Part shown: one piece after another, positions 41,647 to 48,740 of the stretch | Position numbering within the stretch: position 1 is the stretch's first letter | Layout: each line of letters begins with the position of its first letter | Assembly: GCA_964482955.1 (NCBI GenBank) | Contig: CAYZZW010000005.1 | Location: 34,810-98,809, forward strand | Direction: 5' to 3' | Origin: JAPLSN01 sp964482955 | GTDB lineage: Bacteria; Spirochaetota; Spirochaetia; Treponematales; UBA12059 | DNA: 64,000 bases | Translations under genes and position numbers: made by a program | Notes under the pieces: model-generated | Seen by the model: only the letters and a program-made list of their open reading frames with translations | Database searches by the model: none | Told to the model about the DNA's origin: nothing

Positions 41647-41870
41647 CAGGCGACCTCCCGGGCGGGAAGCCGCCGGACGTGTGCTTCTTCCTCGTAGAGG
41701 TCGAGCGCGGCCCGATTCAGATCGAGGGTTTCCCCAAAGGTCTGCCCGTAGACCAGATCAACCACTTCATCCGTCGGGATCGTTTCCCGAAGGTATTCCA
41801 CGAACCGGCCTTTGCCCGTCACCGCTACATGGCAGGCGGCCAGGCGTTCGATGCTCATGCGACGCTTCAT
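41646..41870 (-). CDS. 74-residue early protein
   Basis: The frame from ATG 41870 (GGAGGACGAA) encodes KRRMSIERLAACHVAVTGKG, RFVEYLRETIPTDEVVDLVY and an acidic helix. It overlaps the upstream 37-residue gene by ATGA. The function is unknown. Confidence 0.6.
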   Translation of the reverse strand: MKRRMSIERLAACHVAVTGKGRFVEYLRETIPTDEVVDLVYGQTFGETLDLNRAALDLYEEEAHVRRLPAREVA

Positions 41871-41980
41871 TTCGTCCTCCGGGGCAGATGCCCGCACACA
41901 ACGGCGATCTCGGCGCGGATGCGTTTCACCGTTTCCGCGTCGGGAAGCTGGGTTTTCGTCCGGTCTGTCGGGCGTTTCAT
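41867..41980 (-). CDS. 37-residue early protein
   Basis: The frame from ATG 41980 encodes KRPTDRTKTQLPDAETVKRI, then RAEIAVVCGHLPRRTK. It overlaps the genes before and after it by ATGA junctions, which is the main evidence that it is translated. Confidence 0.55.
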   Translation of the reverse strand: MKRPTDRTKTQLPDAETVKRIRAEIAVVCGHLPRRTK

Positions 41981-42168
41981 GCGGCGTCCCCTTTTTTCGG
42001 GCGCCGTACTTTCGCGGGTTTGATAAGAAGACAGTCGTCCGCGGTTCGGTAGAGATCGAGGCGGTCGCCGAGCTTCAGCGCCTGGTCCTCAACCCATTCC
42101 GGCGGGAGCGTGACCTCTGTTGCCCGCAGTCCATTCGCTCTCACGACGTAACTCCGAATCCTGACCAT
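41977..42168 (-). CDS. AbrB/SpoVT-like DNA-binding protein
   Basis: The 63-residue protein starts at ATG 42168 (GGAGAGACGC). RATEVTLPPEWVEDQALKLG and DRLDLYRTADDCLLIKPAK give the swapped-hairpin AbrB pattern. It is the first gene of the early operon and faces the CI-like repressor, so it may act like Cro. Confidence 0.72.
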   Translation of the reverse strand: MVRIRSYVVRANGLRATEVTLPPEWVEDQALKLGDRLDLYRTADDCLLIKPAKVRRPKKGDAA

Positions 42169-42193
42169 GCGTCTCTCCTGACCCGTTTTCTCT

Positions 42194-42222
42194 GTTTTAG
42201 GTCCGTTCTGACACTTTGTCAA
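42194..42222 (-). promoter_or_regulatory. Early operon promoter
   Basis: On the minus strand TTGACA (42222..42217) and TAAAAC (42199..42194) are 17 bp apart. An operator covers the spacer. It drives the AbrB-like gene and the genes after it. Confidence 0.75.
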
Positions 42223-42247
42223 GTATTAAAAGTGTCCGAGAAGACAC
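42201..42247. promoter_or_regulatory. Two repressor operators
   Basis: Read on the minus strand, GTGTC-TTCT-CGGAC (42247..42234) and GTGTC-AGAA-CGGAC (42214..42201) share GTGTCN4CGGAC. The first lies in the perfect palindrome GTGTC-N6-GACAC. The sites are 33 bp apart, about three helical turns. One sits in the early promoter, the other between that promoter and the repressor start. Confidence 0.65.
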
Positions 42248-42269
42248 TTTTTTTACGATATTGTGGTTA

Positions 42270-42755
42270 GTGGATTTCTTTGAGCGTATAAAAGTGGCCG
42301 CGAAGGCGGCAGAAACAACAATCGAAGCGGTGGCCCACGAAGCCGGGCTGACGCGAAACTCTTACAACTCCTTAAAGAAAAACGGAGTCCTCCCGCGAGC
42401 AGATGTCGCGCTGAAGATGGCGCGAGCTCTGAATGTTCCGATTGAATACCTATTAACCGGTGTAGAATCTTCTGGAACGCTTCCGCAGGACGTAAACGAA
42501 ATCGTCGCGTATCTGCTCACTTTGAAAGCTGATGATCGTCGTTTGATTGCTGGTATGATTAAATCCTATGCAGACAATAAATTGATGCAGAATGGTGTTG
42601 TAAAAACTCAGGTCTCGCCCGATTCTTTGCTTTCCCCGAAGACTCATGGATTCACAAAAGCGGATCACAAACGCATGTCCTCCCGCCCGCACAGCCGGAT
42701 TCCACCTGGCGGGAAGAAGAAAACTGCCGATAAAGATAAAGAAAATCTCGCGTAA
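42270..42755 (+). CDS. CI-like XRE-family repressor
   Basis: The 161-residue frame from GTG 42270 (TTG 42261 possible, no strong RBS) begins with FFERIKVAAKAAETTIEAVA and the HTH HEAGLTRNSYNSLKKNGVLP, followed by KMARALNVPIEYLLTG typical of XRE domains. The C-terminal part is a short polar linker and a basic tail, not a LexA-type peptidase, so induction must use another route such as an antirepressor. It is divergent from the early operon and bounded by the operator pair. Confidence 0.85.
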   Translation: MDFFERIKVAAKAAETTIEAVAHEAGLTRNSYNSLKKNGVLPRADVALKMARALNVPIEYLLTGVESSGTLPQDVNEIVAYLLTLKADDRRLIAGMIKSYADNKLMQNGVVKTQVSPDSLLSPKTHGFTKADHKRMSSRPHSRIPPGGKKKTADKDKENLA

Positions 42756-42766
42756 AGGATTTCTCC

Positions 42767-42967
42767 ATGGCATCTCTATATCTAATCCACGAAGACACCA
42801 GCGGGGAAAGTGTAGTAATGCGTCGTGTTAAGGCGCACAGAAACGCTGCAATTTACCTGGAACTTCCAAAAGCAACTGATAGAACGATGATTCGCGCGGC
42901 GCAGTTGTCTGGTGTCCCTGTATCTGTATACCTCGAACGCATGGTTAGGCGTATGCTCAACACCTAA
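42767..42967 (+). CDS. 66-residue small protein downstream of the repressor
   Basis: The frame from ATG 42767 (AAAGGATTTCTCC) encodes ASLYLIHEDTSGESVVMRRV, then AAIYLELPKATDRTMIRAAQ and a short helix (SVYLERMVRRML). A strand followed by two helices suggests ribbon-helix-helix. It is probably co-transcribed with the repressor and may modulate it. Confidence 0.6.
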   Translation: MASLYLIHEDTSGESVVMRRVKAHRNAAIYLELPKATDRTMIRAAQLSGVPVSVYLERMVRRMLNT

Positions 42968-43125
42968 TTCATATCGATATCGAGGATTATTTCGAGTAGA
43001 ATATCGAGCCGCGCGGCGTGCCAGTCTGCATCGGCGAAACGGCCTTCTTTACGGGCTGTCCTGAACTGGCTTGCTTCATCTTCCACGTAGTCCTCTAAAA
43101 GCTCCCGAATCTGCACGCATGTCAC
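42964..43125 (-). CDS. 53-residue acidic protein
   Basis: The start GTG 43125 is supported by GGAGGTTGCGC. The protein is acidic and helical (TCVQIRELLEDYVEDEASQF, then ADWHAARLDILLEIILDIDM). The open frame extends further upstream through an LDILE-type repeat encoded by 9-bp DNA repeats, but no ribosome binding site supports that longer start. The function is unknown. Confidence 0.45.
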   Translation of the reverse strand: MTCVQIRELLEDYVEDEASQFRTARKEGRFADADWHAARLDILLEIILDIDMN

Positions 43126-43180
43126 GCGCAACCTCCTCGCGCCGGAGGAGTATGTCTGCGTTATGCGATACCGTAAAATG

Positions 43181-43234
43181 TCCAATATCTCCAATATGTC
43201 TAATTTCTCCAATATGTCCAAATTGTCCATTTTG
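43181..43234. repeat. Six 9-bp tandem repeats (consensus TCCAATATG)
   Basis: Units start at 43181, 43190, 43199, 43208, 43217 and 43226 with one to four changes each. They lie between two divergent gene units, upstream of the lipoprotein promoter, and could bind a regulator or have arisen by slippage. Confidence 0.6.
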
Positions 43235-43244
43235 GTGGTTTTAC

Positions 43245-43273
43245 TTGACGGTTGACTCGAACTGGTTTAGCTT
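43245..43273 (+). promoter_or_regulatory. Promoter for the lipoprotein cargo gene
   Basis: TTGACG (43245-43250) and TAGCTT (43268-43273) are 17 bp apart, 32 bp before the ATG of the lipoprotein gene. It would be active in the lysogen independently of phage control. Confidence 0.45.
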
Positions 43274-43305
43274 CGGACGTAAGGTTTTTCTAATAGGAGG
43301 ACTGG

Positions 43306-43896
43306 ATGAAACGGTGGACGTTTCTTATTGTGTCCCTAACGCTCACATTCACTTCTTGCGCTTCAATGTTCCCAAATTACAATTATGATTCTTCACGCGA
43401 CACGAATGAACAAACGAGCAATAAAAAAACGCTAGCCACAAATCCAAGACTATATGAAGAATCTGATGATTTCAGCGAAGGAGTACTGATAAAGCACAGT
43501 TACTATGATTCCGCTTTTTCTGCGCCTGTAAATATGTATATTTTCAATCATGGCAGTTATTACAGCATCAACATTGTGTTCAGGTATTCCGGACGTGATT
43601 GGATTTTTTTCGACAGCGCAACTTTTATTAATTCTGATGGAAAAAAGATCGATTATAAATTTGATAAATTGAAAAAGTTCGACAAAGTATTGGATGGTTC
43701 ATCAATATCTGTTTACGAAAGCTATACATTTAATCCAGACCGAGACCAGATTCGCGAACTTCGCACGTTGCTTCTTGGGAAAAACATCAGAATGAGATTG
43801 TGGGGGCAAGGCGTAAAGGACTTCGAGATTGATCGCGAGAGCCAATTCGCCATGCTCGAACTTATGGATGAATACTATCGACACACTGGCTTCTAA
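43306..43896 (+). CDS. Lipoprotein cargo gene
   Basis: The 196-residue protein starts at ATG 43306 (AGGAGGACTGG). Its N-terminus KRWTFLIVSLTLTFTSC is a signal peptide with a relaxed spirochaete-like lipobox, Cys18 being the likely lipidated residue. The mature part is beta-rich and aromatic (APVNMYIFNHGSYYSINIVF, FRYSGRDWIFFDSATFINS). The gene is much AT-richer than the phage backbone. It is a lysogenic-conversion candidate that would alter the cell surface, for example by phage exclusion. No domain is recognised. Confidence 0.75.
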   Translation: MKRWTFLIVSLTLTFTSCASMFPNYNYDSSRDTNEQTSNKKTLATNPRLYEESDDFSEGVLIKHSYYDSAFSAPVNMYIFNHGSYYSINIVFRYSGRDWIFFDSATFINSDGKKIDYKFDKLKKFDKVLDGSSISVYESYTFNPDRDQIRELRTLLLGKNIRMRLWGQGVKDFEIDRESQFAMLELMDEYYRHTGF

Positions 43897-43925
43897 AATC
43901 TTCTAGTTGCATCTCGGAGGGTAGA

Positions 43926-44273
43926 ATGTTCGGATACGATCCTATCGTCACACTATTAATCATCCTCGGCGTCGGGGCTGTCTTATTCGTAGTGCTCCGC
44001 GAATTCTTCTGTTGGTACACGAAAACGAACGAACTCATCTCGCTTCTTACTCAGCAGAACAAAACACTCTCCGAGATAAAATCAGTCCTTGAAAATGTGA
44101 TTGAAGATCGTTCGCCACGCAAACCCATCGTGATCGCGGCAACCAATACTTCGACAAGCCAGAACGACGAGTTGGCTGATCTAACAGACGAAGAAAAAGA
44201 AACACTGAAGGTGTACGGGAAAGCGGTCGTGCTGAAAGCTCGGGAAATCAAGCGGGCGCAAGAATCAAAATAG
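43926..44273 (+). CDS. Membrane-anchored coiled-coil cargo protein
   Basis: The 115-residue protein starts at ATG 43926 (CGGAGGGTAGA). One N-terminal membrane segment (IVTLLIILGVGAVLFVVL) is followed by a coiled coil (SLLTQQNKTLSEIKSVLENV) and a helical cytoplasmic tail (TDEEKETLKVYGKAVVLKAR). It follows the lipoprotein gene by 29 bp and ends at a terminator, so the two form a cargo operon. Confidence 0.7.
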   Translation: MFGYDPIVTLLIILGVGAVLFVVLREFFCWYTKTNELISLLTQQNKTLSEIKSVLENVIEDRSPRKPIVIAATNTSTSQNDELADLTDEEKETLKVYGKAVVLKAREIKRAQESK

Positions 44274-44299
44274 ACGCAATCGTATCAATATGAAACCAG

Positions 44300-44325
44300 C
44301 CCCGCCTTATGCGGGGTTTTTCTTT
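44300..44325 (+). terminator. Rho-independent terminator of the cargo operon
   Basis: CCCCGC pairs with GCGGGG around CTTAT, followed by TTTTTCTTTTT on the plus strand. It overlaps the last codons of the convergent integrase gene. Confidence 0.8.
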
Positions 44326-45524
44326 TTCAGCTTCTTGTTCAGGATCTTCGATACCTTGTCGATCTGGTTTTCTGGCGTGGAGATATAAAGGTCTGTCACC
44401 GCGAGATCGGAATGCCCGAGTTGTTCCTGGATGTACTTGAGATTTACGCCGCTGGAATACAAGGCCGAGGCGAAGGTGTGCCGAGCGGAATGCGGCGTGA
44501 TCTTCCGTTCCTTCGTGTCGATTTTGGCACGGCGAAACACATCGGCTAAATGATCGTCCCACCACGCTTCCGTAGGCATTGACCCATCCGGGTACACCGC
44601 GATTCGTTCGTGCTCGCCGTACTTCTTTTCCATTTCCAAGATCGCGTCTGCAACTACATCGGCCATAGAAACGTCTCGATACTTATTCCATTTCGGATCG
44701 CCAATTACTCGCTTCTTCGACCCGAACGCCTTCACAGCTGCGACAACATGAATGATCCTGTTTTTGATGTCCGCGTTCTCTCTCTTAAGCGCGAAGATTT
44801 CCCCGCGACGGAGTCCCGCGCAAAACGCAAGCGCGCACACAACGCGTTCGAGCGGATCGGCGAACACGCCGTCCTTCGAGAACATGGCGATGAGTTCTTT
44901 TTCTTCAAGAGCGCCGCGCTTTATTTTTTTGTACGTCGGTTTCTGCATCCCGTCGAACGGATCGAGGAACCCTGAGTGATCCTGTTTCCACTGCTTGAAG
45001 ATCATGCGGAGAAGCGCGTAGGTCCCTTGGAGTGTGCGCGTCACGCCAACCTTCGTCGCCAGCCGGGCGAAGTATGCCTCAAGGTCGGACTGTGTCGCTT
45101 CGTCCATCGGAAGCGCGCACAACGCCTTGTCCGTGAGAATGTGCTGCGTGATCTTGGATCGGTATTCGATGAGCGTGGCCGGAGAGTACGGCCGGCCGCG
45201 GGAGAGTAGTCGCGCCGCGCGCGGGCTTGTCGATGATTCGCAAAACAGCTTCGCGTAGTCTTCGAGCATGACGCTGGATCCGCGTGGCCCGCGTCCATTT
45301 CCGCGCAAGTGCTCGATGAGCGCGAGCGTAAGCCGTTCGGCGCCAGCTCGGCTTTTCGGAGGCCCAACCTTCGCGACGAGCTCCGGTGGAACCGTCGACA
45401 GGCTCTTCCGCTGCCAGAGGTTGCAGACCGCTCGTGGGAGGCCGCAGGACGGATGCAAGGAGATGGTCCAGCCCTTCCGGTCGCTCCGAGGCGTGATCGT
45501 GTAAGGTCCCGCAATCCGCGACAA
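44307..45524 (-). CDS. int: Tyrosine-type site-specific integrase
   Basis: The 405-residue recombinase starts at TTG 45524 (GGAGGTTCC). The core-binding domain is at residues about 65-170 and the catalytic domain follows, with Arg in AFCAGLRRGEIFALKREN, HxxR in ITPHSARHTFASALYSSG, then EQLGHSDLAVTDLYIS with the nucleophilic Tyr (about 391). It integrates and excises the prophage at tRNA-Pro, whose att site begins 65 bp away. No adjacent excisionase is obvious. Confidence 0.95.
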   Translation of the reverse strand: MSRIAGPYTITPRSDRKGWTISLHPSCGLPRAVCNLWQRKSLSTVPPELVAKVGPPKSRAGAERLTLALIEHLRGNGRGPRGSSVMLEDYAKLFCESSTSPRAARLLSRGRPYSPATLIEYRSKITQHILTDKALCALPMDEATQSDLEAYFARLATKVGVTRTLQGTYALLRMIFKQWKQDHSGFLDPFDGMQKPTYKKIKRGALEEKELIAMFSKDGVFADPLERVVCALAFCAGLRRGEIFALKRENADIKNRIIHVVAAVKAFGSKKRVIGDPKWNKYRDVSMADVVADAILEMEKKYGEHERIAVYPDGSMPTEAWWDDHLADVFRRAKIDTKERKITPHSARHTFASALYSSGVNLKYIQEQLGHSDLAVTDLYISTPENQIDKVSKILNKKLKKKNPA

Positions 45525-45588
45525 GGAACCTCCAAATCATTCTCGCACCATTCTTACACCGGGCAGTGCCCGAAATCACGTAATTCCT

Positions 45589-45634
45589 TTCGGGATGGAG
45601 GGATTTGAACCCTCGATCTTCAGCTCCCAAAGCT
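45589..45634. repeat. Right attachment site inside tRNA-Pro
   Basis: These 46 bp match 1226..1271 perfectly and make up the 3' part of the intact tRNA-Pro. Crossover anywhere inside would restore the tRNA on integration. Confidence 0.93.
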
Positions 45635-45662
45635 GACGCCTTAGCCCCTAGGCTACATCCCG
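45591..45662 (-). tRNA. tRNA-Pro (anticodon TGG)
   Basis: A 72-nt cloverleaf: acceptor CGGGATG/CATCCCG, D arm GCCT/AGGC, anticodon arm TCAGC-TTTGGGA-GCTGA with TGG, T arm GAGGG-TTCAAAT-CCCTC. No CCA is encoded. Its 3' part is prophage-derived and identical to the displaced host copy at 1226-1271. Confidence 0.96.
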
Positions 45663-45779
45663 CGATAAACCAGAAAGAAACGCGAAAAACCGCAAGGATT
45701 CGCGAATCCGCGCGTTTCCCGAAGCGGCTCAATCTATAGCCGCCCCCGTCGTTTAGTCAATCATCGTCGACATTTTTCC

Positions 45780-45809
45780 TTGACAACGGAAAAGACGCGT
45801 CTCTATGAT
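45780..45809 (+). promoter_or_regulatory. Promoter of the EF-G-like gene
   Basis: TTGACA (45780-45785) and TATGAT (45804-45809) are 18 bp apart, about 70 bp before the ATG at 45879. It is a near-consensus host promoter. Confidence 0.75.
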
Positions 45810-45878
45810 TACCGGGCATTTTCCCGCGAGGGGGCGATGCCGAGGCGATCCCGCCGATCAATTTCCCAAGGAGACCGT

Positions 45879-47975
45879 ATGCCGATTTCGTCCGACCTCA
45901 TCCGCAACGTGGCCATCGTAGGACACGGCCAGACTGGCAAGACCACACTGCTCGAACATCTCCTTTTCGAGGGCGGCGCGATCGCGAAACCCGAGACGGT
46001 CGAATCGGGAAAGACCGTCAGCGACTACTACGACGAAGAAGTCTCGCACAAGATTTCCGTGCACGCGGCCTTGGCCCACCTGTCGTGGAACGGGCGGAAG
46101 ATCAACTTCATGGACACGCCGGGCTCTTCCGACTTCGTCGGCGAAGTGATCCTGTCCCTTCGCGCCTGCGAAAACGCGCTCGTCCTCGTCGACGGCGAGA
46201 ACGGCATCCAGATCGAGACGATCAAGCTCTGGCGCACCCTCGACGCCCGTTCCGAGTCGCGCATGATCTTCGTGTCCAAGATGGAAAAGGAGCGCGCGTC
46301 CTTCGCCAAGGCGACGGCCGACGTCAAGGAAAAGTCGAAGATGAACGTCGTGGCCCTGTCCATCCCCATGGGCGAGGGAGCCTCGTTCAAGGGCGTCATC
46401 GACATCCTCAACGAAAAGGCCTACCCCATCCCCGCTTCCGGCGACCAGAAGGAAACGGCGGTCCCGGTGCCCGCCGAATACAAGGACGCCGTGGCCGAAG
46501 CCCGGAACGCCCTCTTCGAAGCCGCGGCGGAAGGCGACGACGAGCTCATGGAAAAATACTTGGGCGAAGGCGCCATGACCCAGGAAGAGACCCTGAAAGG
46601 ACTCCGCGAGTCATTCGAAGCCAACCGCTACGTGCCGGCTTTCGCGGGCTCCGCGCTCAAAGGCTCCGGCATGACCGCCCTCCTCGACTTCATCGCCGAC
46701 ATCGCCGAATCCCCGGTCTGCAAACCCCAGGAAAAGGCCGCCGGGGCCGACGAGAACCAGGAGATGGTCAAGATCGATCCCGCCCAGCCCCTGTCCGCCT
46801 TCGTCATCAAGACCCAGATCGACCAGTTCTCCGGCAAGCTCTCGTACGTGAAGGTCGTCACCGGCACGCTGGCGGTGGACGGCGAGTTCACGAACGTGCG
46901 CGACGGCAAGAAGGAAAAGGTCGGCAAGCTCTACGTGGCCCAGGGAAAGAAGCTCGAGGACACGCACGACCTCGCCGCCGGCGACATCGGCATCCTCGCC
47001 AAGTCCCCGGCGCTCAAGACGAACGACACCCTGTCGGCGATGGACAAACCCTTCGCCTACGCGCCCCTCAGGCTGCCCGCCCCCGTCCACATGCTGGCCA
47101 TCAGCGCGGCCAACAAGAAGGAAGAGGACAAGCTCAACGAGTTCCTCTACAAGGCCGCGGAGGAAGACCACACCTTCCAGATCACGTTCAACCCGGAGAC
47201 CAAGGAATCGGTCATCTCCGGCATGGGCGATCTCCAGACCTCTATGATCCTCGACCGCGTGAAGAGCGCGCAGAAGATCGCCGTGGAAACCCGCGTGCCG
47301 CGCGTCGCCTACCGCGAGACCATCACGAAGAAGTCGAGCGCCGAATACACGCACAAGAAGCAGACGGGCGGTCACGGCCAGTACGCCAAGGTCGTTTTCG
47401 AAGTCGAGCCGCTTACGCGCGGCACGGGCTACCAGTTCGAGAACAAGCTGTTCGGGCAGTCCGTCTCCAAGGGCTTCATCCCCGGCATCGAAAAGGGCAT
47501 CCACCAGGCCATGGAGAACGGCGTCGTCGCCGGCTACCCGGTCGTGGACGTGAAGACCGCCATCACGGACGGCAAGGAACACCCCGTGGACTCGTCGGAA
47601 ATGGCCTTCAAGATCGCGTCCCGCGGCGCGTTCAAGGAAGCCACCAAGAACGCGAACCCAGTGCTGCTCGAGCCGATCATGAACCTCTGCGTCTTCGCGG
47701 AGGAGAAGAACCTCGGCGACGTCATGTCCGACCTCTCGTCGCGCCGCGGCCGCATCTCGGGGCAGAACCCGATCGGCGGCGGCATCGTGGAGATCGACGC
47801 GCAGGTCCCGCAGGCCGAGCTCCTCCGCTACGCCATCGACCTCCGCGCCATGACGAGCGGCACCGCCAGCTTCACCGCCGACTTCGACCACTACGCCCCC
47901 ATCACGGGCAAGATCGCCGAAGACGTCATCAAGGCCGCCGCCGCCTTCCGCACGCACGAGGAAGAGGAAGAGTAA
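45879..47975 (+). CDS. Elongation factor G-like GTPase (EF-G2 type)
   Basis: The 698-residue protein starts at ATG 45879 (AAGGAGACCGT). It has G1 GHGQTGKTTL, a switch-I region without the usual RGITI (SHKISVHAALAHLSW), G3 DTPGSSDF and EF-G domains II to V (TEYTHKKQTGGHGQYAKVVF-like block, LRYAIDLRAMTSGTASFTAD). The G4 motif, normally NKMD, reads SKME in MIFVSKMEKERA. It belongs to the EF-G-like family rather than the main translocase. Altered G4 suggests weakened or changed nucleotide specificity. Its cellular role is not established. Confidence 0.85.
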   Translation: MPISSDLIRNVAIVGHGQTGKTTLLEHLLFEGGAIAKPETVESGKTVSDYYDEEVSHKISVHAALAHLSWNGRKINFMDTPGSSDFVGEVILSLRACENALVLVDGENGIQIETIKLWRTLDARSESRMIFVSKMEKERASFAKATADVKEKSKMNVVALSIPMGEGASFKGVIDILNEKAYPIPASGDQKETAVPVPAEYKDAVAEARNALFEAAAEGDDELMEKYLGEGAMTQEETLKGLRESFEANRYVPAFAGSALKGSGMTALLDFIADIAESPVCKPQEKAAGADENQEMVKIDPAQPLSAFVIKTQIDQFSGKLSYVKVVTGTLAVDGEFTNVRDGKKEKVGKLYVAQGKKLEDTHDLAAGDIGILAKSPALKTNDTLSAMDKPFAYAPLRLPAPVHMLAISAANKKEEDKLNEFLYKAAEEDHTFQITFNPETKESVISGMGDLQTSMILDRVKSAQKIAVETRVPRVAYRETITKKSSAEYTHKKQTGGHGQYAKVVFEVEPLTRGTGYQFENKLFGQSVSKGFIPGIEKGIHQAMENGVVAGYPVVDVKTAITDGKEHPVDSSEMAFKIASRGAFKEATKNANPVLLEPIMNLCVFAEEKNLGDVMSDLSSRRGRISGQNPIGGGIVEIDAQVPQAELLRYAIDLRAMTSGTASFTADFDHYAPITGKIAEDVIKAAAAFRTHEEEEE

Positions 47976-47994
47976 GCCCCATCGCATCGACACG

Positions 47995-48023
47995 AAGGCC
48001 CGGCAGAACGCCGGGCCTTTTTT
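47995..48023 (+). terminator. Terminator of the EF-G-like gene
   Basis: GGCCCGGC pairs with GCCGGGCC around AGAAC and is followed by TTTTTTC. Confidence 0.88.
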
Positions 48024-48089
48024 CTACTACGCTGCGACACGCATATCTTCGAAATATTCGCCGCGGCGGGGTTCTTGCGGCCGCAGCCG

Positions 48090-48635
48090 TTACTGCACGG
48101 CCGCCAGGAAGGCGGCGGCGTCCGCGTCGGAGAAGAACACGAAGGTCACGGTGGCGGGGACGGCGTGGCGGGCCAGGTGCTCCGCGACGGCGTTCCAGGC
48201 GATCTTCGCGGCGGCGTCCTTCGGAAAGCCGTAGACGCCCGTGGAGATGGCCGGGAACGCGATCGCGTGGAGCCCCTCCTCCCGGGCGATCTCGAGGCAG
48301 GCGCGGTAGCACGAGGTTAGCTCGTCGGCCTCGCCCGCCCCGCCGCCGCGCCACACCGGCCCCGCGGTGTGGATGACGCGCCTCACCTTGAGCGCGCCCG
48401 CCCCCGTGGCCACGGCGCCCCCGGGCGGCAAACCGTCCGGGTACACCATGGCCCGCAGCGCGCGGCATTCCGCCAGCAAGGCCGGGCCGGCGGCGCGGTG
48501 GATGGCCCCGTCCACGCCGCCGCCCCCGAGGAGCGCCGCGTTGGCCGCGTTCACGAGCGCGTCGCCCTCGAACTCCGTGATGTCCCCCACCGCGACGACG
48601 ACGCGGCCGCCCATAAATTCACGCACGATACGCAT
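48090..48635 (-). CDS. Macrodomain protein (O-acetyl-ADP-ribose deacetylase-like)
   Basis: The 181-residue protein has the macrodomain blocks VVVAVGDITEFEGDALVNAAN, LLGGGGVDGAIHRAAG, AVATGAGALKVRRVIHTAGP and FPAISTGVYGFP. It binds ADP-ribose and removes acetyl- or ADP-ribosyl groups, as YmdB does. It lies 105 bp downstream of the ABC-F gene on the same strand and may be co-transcribed with it. Confidence 0.92.
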   Translation of the reverse strand: MRIVREFMGGRVVVAVGDITEFEGDALVNAANAALLGGGGVDGAIHRAAGPALLAECRALRAMVYPDGLPPGGAVATGAGALKVRRVIHTAGPVWRGGGAGEADELTSCYRACLEIAREEGLHAIAFPAISTGVYGFPKDAAAKIAWNAVAEHLARHAVPATVTFVFFSDADAAAFLAAVQ

Positions 48636-48740
48636 ACCGCAAGCCTAACGCTTTCCGGGCCGGCGCGCACCGCGGGTCGGCGCGCGCCGAAGCGCGCGGC
48701 CGCGCGCGGTTCGGACGCCACCCGCGGCCGTTCCCGGCGC

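Larger units (their letters stand above)
1226..45634. mobile_element. Complete siphovirus-type prophage integrated in tRNA-Pro
   Basis: A 46-bp direct repeat bounds about 44.4 kb that carries an integrase at one edge, a CI/AbrB switch, replication and recombination genes, terminase, portal, scaffold, capsid, head-tail connectors, a tape measure, a tail tip and a lysis cassette. No essential structural gene appears broken, so it may be inducible. The tape measure, the chaperone frameshift and the absence of sheath or baseplate-wedge genes indicate a long non-contractile tail. Confidence 0.95.

Noticed and set aside
43181..43234. 9-bp tandem repeats considered as CRISPR or att arm sites
   Set aside because: There are no spacers and the units are too short and imperfect. 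They are also more than 1 kb from the integrase gene and lack matching copies near either att site.
46286..46330. SFAKATAD in the EF-G-like protein, which resembles a peptide encoded by some dispersed repeats
   Set aside because: The stretch aligns without a gap with the corresponding ERADF region of the family, so no insertion is needed to explain it.
46611..47993. A long minus-strand frame opposite the EF-G-like gene
   Set aside because: It mirrors a strongly coding gene and shows only biased Gly/Arg/Val composition.
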